33,505 bases of DNA from Terriglobia bacterium (GCA_021323935.1 JAJPJZ010000185.1:1-33505); one strand, 5' to 3'. Shown: positions 18,186 through 26,544, counted from the first letter of the stretch. Numbers and translations: made by a program. Notes: generated by a model not told the origin, from the letters alone.

Positions 18186-20192
18186 TCAGTGCTGAACAAA
18201 TGAAACCAGGTCAGGATTGCCGCCCACGGCGGAGTGAACGTCAATCTGCGCTGCGTCACTCCAGGTCCCATTTGAAACTTTGAGCTGGTGGACCTTGCCG
18301 TCATTGGCGCCGATATACAGCGCCGATGAATCGAGCAGCGCATCGCCTGAAAGCGGCTGCGCGCCTCCGGCCAACGCCACATTGAATACCTGCCCCTGGG
18401 CCACGTTATAGCCCAGCAGGTTACTGGCGCCGACCACGAACAGGTAGTTGCTGTCGAAAGTGGTGATCAGTTCAGTGGGCGTGAACACACCCGCGCTGAA
18501 ATCATGGAACGTGGTTGTGTCGGTCACGGCCTGGCCGCAGCCTTGCCCGGCCGTAACGGCGGGCGTGATCACGTCAACGCCGGTGGCGCTTCCGGTGGAA
18601 TCGACAGCAAAAACTGTGCGGCCGTTTAACGCACTCCGCACTTTTTCAGGCGCGCCAGCGGTCGCGACCGAATCGGCCTGGAGGTTGTCGCAGGGGCGGC
18701 GCGCCGTCACGGCGCTGGTCTCGGCAAAATAGGCGAATTGGCCGCTGGTGAGGAAAGCGACGTCATTGGCGGGTGAGCTCAAGTTGAACTGCCTGGCGGA
18801 GACGTGCGACGAATATTCAGTGACCAGGCTGCCGGCCACGATGTAAGCGTCGAAGCCGTCAGGCGTCCACGCTGCGGCGGTCGCGCCGGCGACGTTCAGG
18901 ATGTGAACCTGGCTGGTGGAAACATCCACCACGAAGACGTTGGTCGCGTTCGCCACGATCACGTGGTTTTCGCCCGGATCAACTGCCAGCACCTTGCCGG
19001 GAGCGCCGCCGATGGTGGTTACGGTGTTGGTGGTTCCGAGGCTGACAATCAGCAGCCCGATCGGGGTTCCGAGGTAGGCGTTTCTTTGCCCGCTGCCCAC
19101 GATCAGCGAGTTAGGTGAGGCCGGCAACGTTACGGCGGTTCCGGCAGTGTTGGTTGAAATCGCGATCGGCACCAGGGCCGTGCCCGCGCTGGAAGCCACC
19201 CACACCGACCCTGCCACCGTTCCCGAAACGTTGGCGACGACCGGGTTGCTGAACGTATCGAAGTTCAGGCCGATGTTGCAGGTTGGCGGCTGGCACGAGG
19301 CCACGATGGCTCCGGTGCCGCCCATCGCAGGATTAAAGGTTGTGCCGCTTGAAGAACCCAGCGCCGCGGGAATGACGGTGTAGGTCAATCCCTGGGCGTT
19401 CGCAATGCTCTTGCCGTTGGTGTCGGTTACGTCAGCGGAAAGCGCCTGCTGCGTCGTGGTGGGGAAAGTGGTGCTGAAGCTGGTGTCAGAGGCGTTGGCG
19501 ACGTGAAAGCTGATGGCCTGCACGGCGCAGGTGTTGAACGTGGCGGGCAGGCTGGTGTTGCCGGCGGCAGAGGCAAACACCGCCGCCGTTCCCGGAGTGC
19601 CCGCCGTGGCCAGGCCGTTATTGTCAATGCTGACGACCGAGGTGAGTGTGCTGGCCCAGGTGAACGGACCGACGGTCGAAGTAATATCAGTGCCGTTGTT
19701 GAATGCCTTGGCGGTAAATGACTGCGTCCCGCCTGAAGAAACGCAGCCCGAAGTTGAAGTCGGGCTGATGGAAATCGCCGTAACGGTCTTGTGGACGAAG
19801 ATGCTGGCGCTGGCGCTCAGGGTGCTGGAAGTCGCGGTAACGGAGCCCTGGAAGCCGGCGTTGCCCGGCGTGCAATTCACAAAGCTGGAATCAAATGTGC
19901 CGGCACAGGCGTCAACTTCGCAGCCCGTCAGGCCGGCCACGGAGCAGTTCGGCGTGCTCAAGGTGAGCCCCGAGCTCGCCGTAAACGTGATGGTGGGCTG
20001 TTTGGCCAGCGCCGTGTTCGTGCTGTCCTGCGCCTGCGCGGTGAACGTCACAACGCCACCGGGCACCACCGAAGCAACATCAGGCGTGATGGTGACGTGA
20101 TCGGCGGTGGTGGTGGTGCTGCTGCTGTGGCCGCAAGCGGCAAGAGCCAGGGCCGCGACTACGGCAATCAGGGAAAAGAAACTACGACGCAT
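18186..20192 (-). CDS. Lipoprotein with Ig-like (BIG2-type) domains and a beta-propeller-like C-terminal half
   Basis: MRRSFFSLIAVVAALALAACGHSSS lipobox (LAAC); VTITPDVASVVPGGVVTFTAQAQDSTN, ISISPTSTSGCVSSGGTQSFTAKAFNNGTDIT repeats; RBS-like agaggg upstream of the ATG. Confidence 0.8.
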   Translation of the reverse strand: MRRSFFSLIAVVAALALAACGHSSSTTTTADHVTITPDVASVVPGGVVTFTAQAQDSTNTALAKQPTITFTASSGLTLSTPNCSVAGLTGCEVDACAGTFDSSFVNCTPGNAGFQGSVTATSSTLSASASIFVHKTVTAISISPTSTSGCVSSGGTQSFTAKAFNNGTDITSTVGPFTWASTLTSVVSIDNNGLATAGTPGTAAVFASAAGNTSLPATFNTCAVQAISFHVANASDTSFSTTFPTTTQQALSADVTDTNGKSIANAQGLTYTVIPAALGSSSGTTFNPAMGGTGAIVASCQPPTCNIGLNFDTFSNPVVANVSGTVAGSVWVASSAGTALVPIAISTNTAGTAVTLPASPNSLIVGSGQRNAYLGTPIGLLIVSLGTTNTVTTIGGAPGKVLAVDPGENHVIVANATNVFVVDVSTSQVHILNVAGATAAAWTPDGFDAYIVAGSLVTEYSSHVSARQFNLSSPANDVAFLTSGQFAYFAETSAVTARRPCDNLQADSVATAGAPEKVRSALNGRTVFAVDSTGSATGVDVITPAVTAGQGCGQAVTDTTTFHDFSAGVFTPTELITTFDSNYLFVVGASNLLGYNVAQGQVFNVALAGGAQPLSGDALLDSSALYIGANDGKVHQLKVSNGTWSDAAQIDVHSAVGGNPDLVSFVQH

Positions 20193-20339
20193 TCACCCTC
20201 TGGAACTCTAAGCGAGGCCCTGCGCAAGCTGAAGGCCAAATTTGCTGGAAATCCAAGTTTAGAGGCGCGGCTCCGGTTTGGGCAAATCGCCGCTCGCGAT
20301 CTCCGCGCCGAATGAGGTGAACACCTGAACTTGCAGCCA

Positions 20340-20381
20340 GTTGCGCCAAAGAGACTGGGGCGGCGCAAGGATTGGCGCAAC
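20340..20381. repeat. 10-bp perfect inverted repeat downstream of osmC
   Basis: GTTGCGCCAA (20340-20349) ... TTGGCGCAAC (20372-20381), 22-nt spacer. Confidence 0.6.
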
Positions 20382-20448
20382 GCCCTGCGGCGGGCGCGCC
20401 CGGCCCTGGATGGGCGTGGCGCGTCTCGCCATGTGCAACGCCGCGGGT

Positions 20449-20874
20449 TTATTTGTTCAGGCGGGCGTTCAATGTGATTTCAGCATTCAGCAGCTTTGAA
20501 ACCGGGCAGCCGGCTTTGGCAGCATTGGCCAGCTCGCGAAACTTGTCTTCGGTTACGTTGGGAACACGCGCATTCAGGTCGAGATCGACTCGGGTGATGG
20601 CCCAGCCGCCGTCCTTCTGCTCCAGGTTTACCTTGGCGACGGTGCGGATTGCATCGGCGGGGAAGCCGTTTTTTTCAAGCTGTGCCGAAAGCGCCATCGA
20701 AAAACAGCCGGCGTGCGCCGCGGCGATCAATTCTTCAGGATTGGTGCCGGGCTCGTTTTCAAACCGCGTGCGAAATGAGTAGCCCAACTGCTTGAACGCG
20801 CCGCTTGCGCCGGTTACCGTGCCCTTGCCCGATTTCAATCCGCCATTCCAAACCGCTGTCGCCTCGCGCTGCAT
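20449..20874 (-). CDS. osmC: OsmC/Ohr family peroxiredoxin
   Basis: MQREATAVWNGGLKSGKGTVTGASGAF...FENEPGTNPEELIAAAHAGCFSMALSAQLEKNGF...GCPVSKLLNAEITLNARL; GAGGAG SD upstream. Confidence 0.94.
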   Translation of the reverse strand: MQREATAVWNGGLKSGKGTVTGASGAFKQLGYSFRTRFENEPGTNPEELIAAAHAGCFSMALSAQLEKNGFPADAIRTVAKVNLEQKDGGWAITRVDLDLNARVPNVTEDKFRELANAAKAGCPVSKLLNAEITLNARLNK

Positions 20875-21009
20875 GAATGCTCCTCAGTAGTGAATTGGAA
20901 AACCCCACATCATATCAATTCATCGCCATGCGTTTGTCGTTGCGCGCGGCACTTCGGCGCGCGCTGAGTGATTAACCGCCGCTCTGCTTGAATCTGCTAC
21001 GCTTTTTGC

Positions 21010-21432
21010 GTGATCGATCGCCGCTGGGATCCGTTGCTGGCCCGCTCTTCGCAGATTGCGATTTTTAAAGCCATGGAAATCAGCATCTCGGCGCTGGGTG
21101 AAGGCCGCGCGACGCTCACCATGCCGTATGAGCGCCGTTATGACGGCATCTTTCAATCGTTCCACGGCGGCCTGCTGATGACGCTGGCCGATACGGCCGC
21201 CTGCATCGCCGTCCTGACCCTGGCCGGGCCGGACGCCGTCATCACGACCACCGACATGAACATCCGCTTCCTGGCAGCGTGCACCAGCGGCGCGACCGCA
21301 GAAGCGCGCGTGATCAAGTTTGGCCGCTCCCTTTGCCCAACCGAGGTGATGCTGCGCGACACGAGCGGCCATGAAGTGGCCATCGCGCAAGTGACTTACA
21401 TGCGGCTGGAGAAGATGCCGAGCCGAGCCTAA
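21010..21432 (+). CDS. PaaI-like hotdog-fold thioesterase
   Basis: GTG start; ALGEGRATLTMPYERRYDGIFQSFHGGLLMTLADTAACIAVLTLAGPDAVITTTDMNIRFLAACTSG. Confidence 0.88.
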   Translation: MIDRRWDPLLARSSQIAIFKAMEISISALGEGRATLTMPYERRYDGIFQSFHGGLLMTLADTAACIAVLTLAGPDAVITTTDMNIRFLAACTSGATAEARVIKFGRSLCPTEVMLRDTSGHEVAIAQVTYMRLEKMPSRA

Positions 21433-22400
21433 AGCGGCAGTTCCACGCCAATGTTTCGTTCACGCGCCAGCTCCAGAACTGCGCGCCCGACCACGACGTC
21501 GTAGATTCCTAGCCCCAGGTTCGCGCAGATCACCTGCTCACCTTGCCTGCGCTGCTCGCCGCCGCGCGCAACCAACGCAGCCAGCTTGGCAGGCGCGGGC
21601 CAGTTTTCGAAGTAACCGTGCTGCCGGTGCGATTCGAATGTGAGTACGTCGTCTGCGAAGAAGCGGCCGGCATTGCGCGCTGCCGCGGCTGGAATTGTGC
21701 TGTCAAGGTCGAGCGCGCAGCAGAACGAAGTGTTGTTCAGTGCACCGGCTGCGAGCCTGCTCGCGCCCGCAGCGCGAGGCCACGGTGCTGCCGTAATCAC
21801 GATTTCGCTGCCGGCGGCGGCGGCTTCGGCCGATGCGGCGGCTTCAACTTTGATGCCCTGCTGGGTTTCGACTTCGGCTGCGAAAAGTTCAACCGCGGCG
21901 CGGCGGGGCGCATACGCCAGCACGGTCGTGAGCTTCGGCAGCACTTCGCGCAGGGCTGCGACCGCGGCACGCCCGACTACTCCCGGCCCGATGACCGCCA
22001 GGCTCGCGGCGTCTGGAGGGCCAAGGTGCTTTGCCGCCACCGCCGCCGACGCGCCGGTACGCACCGCAGTGATCCAGGTTGCGTCCACGATCGCCTGCGG
22101 CAGCCCGGTTTCAGGATCATTCAGCAGCAGAGTGCCGCTGACCGCCGGCAAGCCTCGCCGCCGGTTCTCCGGGAAGGCCGTTACCCACTTCACGCCTGCG
22201 GCCGCGGCAGCCGGCACGTATGCCGGCATGGCGTGCATCAGGCTGCCGGGCTGAGGGTGCAGGCCGAGCTTTGGCGGCATTTCGCTGCGGCCATGGCCGT
22301 GCTCGGAAAGCGCGAGCTCAACCAGATGAATGACCTGGCGCATCGTCAGGCCGCAACGCTGCACGTCAGCAGCGGAAAGATACAGGAACGAACGCACCAC
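21429..22400 (-). CDS. Ornithine cyclodeaminase / mu-crystallin family protein
   Basis: FLYLSAADVQRCGLTMRQVIHLVELAL...MPPKLGLHPQPGSLMHAMPAYV...GVKWVTAFPENRRRGLPAVSGTLLLNDPETGLPQAIVDATWITAVRTGASAAVAAKHLGPPDA. Confidence 0.93.
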   Translation of the reverse strand: MVRSFLYLSAADVQRCGLTMRQVIHLVELALSEHGHGRSEMPPKLGLHPQPGSLMHAMPAYVPAAAAAGVKWVTAFPENRRRGLPAVSGTLLLNDPETGLPQAIVDATWITAVRTGASAAVAAKHLGPPDAASLAVIGPGVVGRAAVAALREVLPKLTTVLAYAPRRAAVELFAAEVETQQGIKVEAAASAEAAAAGSEIVITAAPWPRAAGASRLAAGALNNTSFCCALDLDSTIPAAAARNAGRFFADDVLTFESHRQHGYFENWPAPAKLAALVARGGEQRRQGEQVICANLGLGIYDVVVGRAVLELARERNIGVELPL

Positions 22401-22459
22401 GGCATTTCACCATAGCCCACTTGGACGCAGCGGGTTTTCTGGTAGTCAGTCTTGCGGAA

Positions 22460-23239
22460 TTACAAGTTGAACAATTCGCGCAGGCGCTTGGTTTGGGCGC
22501 GGCTCACCGGCACTTCCGCCTGCTTTTTGTCGTCCATGCGGAGCTGGTATGAGCTCTTGAACCACGGCACCACTTCGCGAATGCGGTTGATGTTCACCAG
22601 GTACGACCGGTGCGTGCGCCAGAACAGCTTGGGGTCGAGCAACTCCAGTAGCTCTTCCAGCGTGCGGCAGTTCGACTGGCCTTCGAGGCCGTTGCAGATG
22701 ACGACCGTGATGACGCCGTCCTCTATGGATGCGTAGCAAATGTCGTTCTGGTCCACGAGCACGAGCCGCCCGCCGGAGCGCAGCACAACCTTGTTGCGGT
22801 TGCCCTGCTGCGATTCCAGCATCTTCACCAGCGCATCAATGCGCTCGCCTGAGACGCCGGCCGGCTCGCTTTGCAGCTTGCGGCGCGCGCGCTGCACGGA
22901 GTTGGCGACGCGTTTCTTATCAAACGGCTTCAGCAGGTAATCGACCGCGTTCACCTCAAATGCTTTCACGGCGTATTGATCGAAGGCTGTGGCAAACACC
23001 ACCTGCGGCATCGGGATCTTGCGGTCCATCAGCTTCTTGATGACGCCGAAACCATCGAGCCCGGGCATCTGCACGTCAAGGAAAACGAGATCGGGATTGT
23101 GCTCCTTAATGAGGTTGACGGCCTCGACGCCGTTCTTGCCTGCAGCGACGAGCTGAACGTCATCGACGCCCTTGAGCAGGAAGGCCAGCTCGTCGCGCGC
23201 GAGTTGCTCGTCATCGACAATTACGGTGGTCAGGGGCAT
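22460..23239 (-). CDS. LytTR-type response regulator (REC + LytTR DNA-binding)
   Basis: TTVIVDDEQLARDELAFLLKG...NPDLVFLDVQMPGLDGFGVI...VFATAFDQYAVKAFEVNAVDYLLKPFDKKR; LytTR domain FWRTHRSYLVNINRIREVVPWFKSSYQLRMDDKKQAEVPVSRAQTKRLRELF. Confidence 0.97.
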   Translation of the reverse strand: MPLTTVIVDDEQLARDELAFLLKGVDDVQLVAAGKNGVEAVNLIKEHNPDLVFLDVQMPGLDGFGVIKKLMDRKIPMPQVVFATAFDQYAVKAFEVNAVDYLLKPFDKKRVANSVQRARRKLQSEPAGVSGERIDALVKMLESQQGNRNKVVLRSGGRLVLVDQNDICYASIEDGVITVVICNGLEGQSNCRTLEELLELLDPKLFWRTHRSYLVNINRIREVVPWFKSSYQLRMDDKKQAEVPVSRAQTKRLRELFNL

Positions 23240-23305
23240 GGAGTTCCGAACGAATGCTGAGTATAAGCAGCGGAAATTTTGAGCGTCAATTCCGGCGCCC
23301 GCGGC

Positions 23306-23758
23306 CTAATTGCCGGCCTTGGCTTTTGAAAACATCTCCTGCGCTCGACGCTGCAGCTCCTGTTCGCTGACAACTTCCACCTGCGTGCCAATCCACCACT
23401 GCACGCCCTGGTCGTCTATTACGCCGCCGCTGCGGTCGCCATAGAACTGCGTCTCAGGCTGGCGGACCGGCTTGGCCCCGGCGGCAACGGCGCGCTGAAA
23501 GGCCGCGTCAACGTCGGGCACATAGATGTAGATCATGGCCGGCATGGCCGGCCAGCGCTCGCCACCCTGCCCCATCATCAACACGGAATCGCCGATCTTC
23601 ATTGAGGCGTGCATGATCTGGCCCTGGGGCGTCTTGGAAACGTGGGATTCGGTCGCGCCGAAGACCTTCTTGACGAAATCGATTGTCTTTTCCGGATGGT
23701 TCAGGATCAGGTAAGGAATGACCTGCTGGCAGCCGGCGGGTTTGAAGTTCACACTCAT
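23306..23758 (-). CDS. VOC/PhnB-like (glyoxalase-superfamily) protein
   Basis: VIPYLILNHPEKTIDFVKKVFGATESHVSKTPQGQIMHASMKIGDSVLMMGQGG...VPDVDAAFQRAVAAGAKPVRQPETQFYGDRSGGVIDDQGVQWWIGTQVE; AAGGAG SD. Confidence 0.92.
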   Translation of the reverse strand: MSVNFKPAGCQQVIPYLILNHPEKTIDFVKKVFGATESHVSKTPQGQIMHASMKIGDSVLMMGQGGERWPAMPAMIYIYVPDVDAAFQRAVAAGAKPVRQPETQFYGDRSGGVIDDQGVQWWIGTQVEVVSEQELQRRAQEMFSKAKAGN

Positions 23759-23820
23759 GAGCTTGCTCCTTGCGAACTGCTCATTCTACTTGGTTGCGGC
23801 CGGTTGTGAGCAGGCTTGCA

Positions 23821-23829
23821 TGCTATAAT
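23821..23829 (+). promoter_or_regulatory. Extended -10 promoter element (TGCTATAAT) of the infC operon
   Basis: tgcTATAATc at 23821-23829, 29 nt before the inferred infC start; no convincing -35, as expected for extended -10 promoters. Confidence 0.6.
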
Positions 23830-23858
23830 CGAGCAGCTTTTTTCCTCTGGAGGACTGT

Positions 23859-24485
23859 ATAGACAAGCGTTTTATCCGCACCAATGAGCGCATCCGCGCC
23901 CGCGAAATTCGCGTAATTGACGATCAGGGGCAGCAATTGGGAATCATGCAGCCTTTTGAAGCGCTCAAGAAAGCCCGCGAAAAGAACCTTGACCTGGTAG
24001 AGATTTCAGCCACCGCGCAGCCGCCGGTGTGCCGCATCATGGATTACGGCAAGTATCTCTACGAGCAGGAGAAGCGCGAGCGCGAGGCCAAGAAGCACCA
24101 GAAGACGATCACGGTAAAAGAGGTCAAGTTCTCGATCAACGTCGATGAGCATGACTACGAGACCAAGCGCAACCACGTGATCCGCTTCCTGGAAGAAGGC
24201 AACAAGGTGAAGGCCAGCCTTCGTTTCCGCGGCCGCGAGATGACGCGCCAGAGCCTGGGCCGCGGAGTGCTGGAACGCTTGATTAAGGATTTAGGCGATC
24301 GCGCCATCATTGAGTCCTACCCGCGCACCGAGGGCAACACTATGAACCTCATGCTCGGGCCCTCGAAGAAGGCCGAGAAGCCGGAAAAAGGCAAAGGCGA
24401 GGCCAAGCCGACGCAACCTGCACCGCAGGCCGCGCAGCAGCAACAGCCAAAGCCGCCCGCAGCAGCGCCTGTGACGCAGGCATAG
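23859..24485 (+). CDS. infC: Translation initiation factor IF-3, inferred AUA start
   Basis: ORF track starts at internal TTG 23937; the conserved N-terminus (IDKRFIRTNERIRAREIRVIDDQGQQLGIMQPFEALKKAREKNLDLVEISATAQPPVCRIMDYGKY) extends in frame to ATA 23859, 5 nt after GGAGG (23849-23853). Confidence 0.93.
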   Translation: MDKRFIRTNERIRAREIRVIDDQGQQLGIMQPFEALKKAREKNLDLVEISATAQPPVCRIMDYGKYLYEQEKREREAKKHQKTITVKEVKFSINVDEHDYETKRNHVIRFLEEGNKVKASLRFRGREMTRQSLGRGVLERLIKDLGDRAIIESYPRTEGNTMNLMLGPSKKAEKPEKGKGEAKPTQPAPQAAQQQQPKPPAAAPVTQA

Positions 24486-24520
24486 CCGGGCAGGTACAAT
24501 TCAAGGAGAACGGAGCAGCC

Positions 24521-24604
24521 ATAAGCGGTAAGCAGTCGGCGATAAGCCAGGCGGTTAAGTAAGAATCAGGCTTGTTGCTCGTTGCTTACTGCTTATCGCT
24601 TACC
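24521..24604 (+). promoter_or_regulatory. Inverted heptad-repeat array / long hairpin between infC and rpmI
   Basis: TAAGCGGTAAGCAGT (24522-24536) pairs with ACTGCTTATCGCTTA (24588-24602) over 15 bp with one G.U; arms are imperfect 7-bp repeats. Confidence 0.75.
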
Positions 24605-24611
24605 CAGTCAT

Positions 24612-24806
24612 ATGCCGAAACTTAAAACTCACAAAGGCGCAGCCAAGCGCTTCCGCAAGACGGCAACCGGCAAGATCAAGCGCGGCCGCTCGTTTGCGCG
24701 GCACATCCTGACCTCGAAAGAGACCAAGCGCAAACGCCATCTCGACAAAGACACCCTGGTGTCGCCGGCCGATGCGCCCAAGGTGAAGCGGATGATTCCG
24801 TACTAA
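24612..24806 (+). CDS. rpmI: 50S ribosomal protein L35
   Basis: [64 protein letters not shown]; start corrected from ORF 24582. Confidence 0.97.
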   Translation: MPKLKTHKGAAKRFRKTATGKIKRGRSFARHILTSKETKRKRHLDKDTLVSPADAPKVKRMIPY

Positions 24807-24902
24807 GGCGCCCTGGCAGCTTGCGCTTGCGCGCAGGCAAACCACCGGCGTCTGACAGCGTGTGAAGAGGCCTTTCCTGCCTCCAGCCGCTGAACCCAGC
24901 GC

Positions 24903-24924
24903 GGCCGGCGAACACTCGCCGGCC
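24903..24924 (+). promoter_or_regulatory. GC-rich hairpin just upstream of the rplT ribosome binding site
   Basis: GGCCGGCGA-acac-TCGCCGGCC, 9-bp perfect stem, 4-nt loop, followed by agtaaaaaaggagaagtgcaATG. Confidence 0.6.
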
Positions 24925-24944
24925 AGTAAAAAAGGAGAAGTGCA

Positions 24945-25307
24945 ATGCCTCGCGTAAAACGCGGAACCAAGCGCCGTGCCAAGCGCAAGAAGATTCTTGA
25001 GCGGGCGAGCGGTTATTACCTTACAAAATCAAAACTCTATCGCTCAGCAAAAGAATCGGTCGAGCGCGGGTTGAAGTTTGCCTATGCCGGGCGGCGCCAG
25101 AAAAAGCGCCAGTACCGCTCGCTGTGGATTGCGCGCATCAGCGCCGCTGCCAAGCAAAACGGCATCAGCTACAACCAGTTCATCAGCGGGCTGAAAAAAA
25201 CCGGCATCGAACTCGATCGCAAAATCCTGGCCGATCTGGCGGTCAACGATCCGGCTGCGTTTACCACGCTGGCCGACCAGGCCAAGGCCGCCAAAGCCGC
25301 CGCATAA
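24945..25307 (+). CDS. rplT: 50S ribosomal protein L20
   Basis: [100 protein letters not shown]; aaaggag SD. Confidence 0.98.
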   Translation: MPRVKRGTKRRAKRKKILERASGYYLTKSKLYRSAKESVERGLKFAYAGRRQKKRQYRSLWIARISAAAKQNGISYNQFISGLKKTGIELDRKILADLAVNDPAAFTTLADQAKAAKAAA

Positions 25308-25338
25308 ACAGCGAACTCTGCCGAGAGCATCGGCGCAC

Positions 25339-25381
25339 ACGATGAGCCCACGGCATAAGCCGTGGGTTCGTCGTTTATATT
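25339..25381 (+). terminator. Rho-independent terminator / attenuator between rplT and pheS
   Basis: ACGATGAGCCCACGGC-ataa-GCCGTGGGTTCGTCGT: 16-bp RNA stem (two G.U pairs), then ttatatt. Confidence 0.72.
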
Positions 25382-25412
25382 GATTCCGAGCCCCTGCAAG
25401 GGTGATACGCGC

Positions 25413-26501
25413 GTGTACTCCGTGCCAAAACTCGACGATTATTCGCTGCCGGCGCTTGATGGCCTGGCAGGCGACCTCACGTCAGCGCTTAAGGCCGAAA
25501 GCGCCGCTGTTCGGAACGAGCAGGAGTGGAAGGCGTTCCGCGATCGCTGGCTCTCACGGAAGAGCGGCATCGTCACCCAGCTTAATGACCTGCTGAAAGC
25601 CGCGCCGAAGGAGAGCAAGCGCGAGGTCGGCCAGCGCGTGAATCAGCTCCGCGCGCTCATTGAAGAGCAAGTCGCGGCAGCCGGCCGGCAAGCCAGCGCG
25701 CCCGGCCGCGCCGGCGACCAGCTCGACATCACGCTTCCCGGCATTCGCCGCCCGCTGGGCGCCGAGCACCCGATCATCCGCACCATGAACGAAGTGGTCG
25801 CGGTGTTCAAGGCCATGGGCTATTCAGTGGCGGAAGGGCCGGAGATCGAGACCGACTACTTCAACTTTGAGGCGCTGAATTTTCCGCCCAATCATCCGGC
25901 TCGCGACACGCAAGACACGCTGTTCATCGCCGGCCAGGAGCGCAAGCCGCAGCGCGAGCGGCTGGTGCTGCGCACGCACACTTCACCGGTGCAGATTCGC
26001 GCCATGATGGCGTCGCCGCCGCCGCTGCGCATTGTTTGCCCGGGCAAAGTGCATCGCCGCGATGCGGCCGACGCCACGCACTCGCCCATGTTCCACCAGC
26101 TCGAGTGCCTCGCGGTCGATAGCAACATTACGTTCAGCGACCTGAAAGGCACGCTGGACCACATGTGCAAGGCGCTGTTCGGCTCATCGGTCAAGACGCG
26201 CTTTCAGCCGTCATTTTTCCCGTTTACCGAGCCCAGCGCGGAAGTTTACGTTTCATGCCCGTTTTGCGGGGCCAGGGGATGCCGCATCTGCAAGCAGAGC
26301 GGCTGGATCGAGCTGGGCGGTTCAGGAATGGTGCATCCCAACGTCTTTGAAGCGGTGCGCGGATATGGCTACGATCCCGCAAAGATTTCCGGGTTCGCGT
26401 TCGGCATGGGCATTGATCGCATGGCCGCGCTGCGCTGGGACATTCACGACATCCAGTTATTTTTTGAAGGCGACGTCCGGTTCCTGGAACAGTTTGCGTA
26501 A
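25413..26501 (+). CDS. pheS: Phenylalanine--tRNA ligase alpha subunit
   Basis: GTG 25413 inferred (ORF opens at 25362); DITLPGIRRPLGAEHPIIRTMNEVVAVFKAMGYSVAEGPEIETDYFNFEALNFPPNHPARDTQDTLFI...GMGIDRMAALRWDIHDIQLFFEGDVRFLEQF. Confidence 0.96.
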   Translation: MYSVPKLDDYSLPALDGLAGDLTSALKAESAAVRNEQEWKAFRDRWLSRKSGIVTQLNDLLKAAPKESKREVGQRVNQLRALIEEQVAAAGRQASAPGRAGDQLDITLPGIRRPLGAEHPIIRTMNEVVAVFKAMGYSVAEGPEIETDYFNFEALNFPPNHPARDTQDTLFIAGQERKPQRERLVLRTHTSPVQIRAMMASPPPLRIVCPGKVHRRDAADATHSPMFHQLECLAVDSNITFSDLKGTLDHMCKALFGSSVKTRFQPSFFPFTEPSAEVYVSCPFCGARGCRICKQSGWIELGGSGMVHPNVFEAVRGYGYDPAKISGFAFGMGIDRMAALRWDIHDIQLFFEGDVRFLEQFA

Positions 26502-26544
26502 TGGCTAAATCCGCACGGCCGAATTTCACTGTGCCGCATAAGCA

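Noticed and set aside
24582-24611. Upstream TTG start for rpmI ([10 protein letters not shown]...)
   Set aside because: These codons are the heptad-repeat arm; L35 begins canonically at MPKLKTHKG (24612).
25308-25412. T-box or Phe-rich leader peptide upstream of pheS
   Set aside because: No T-box sequence and no short Phe-rich ORF; only a terminator-like hairpin was visible.
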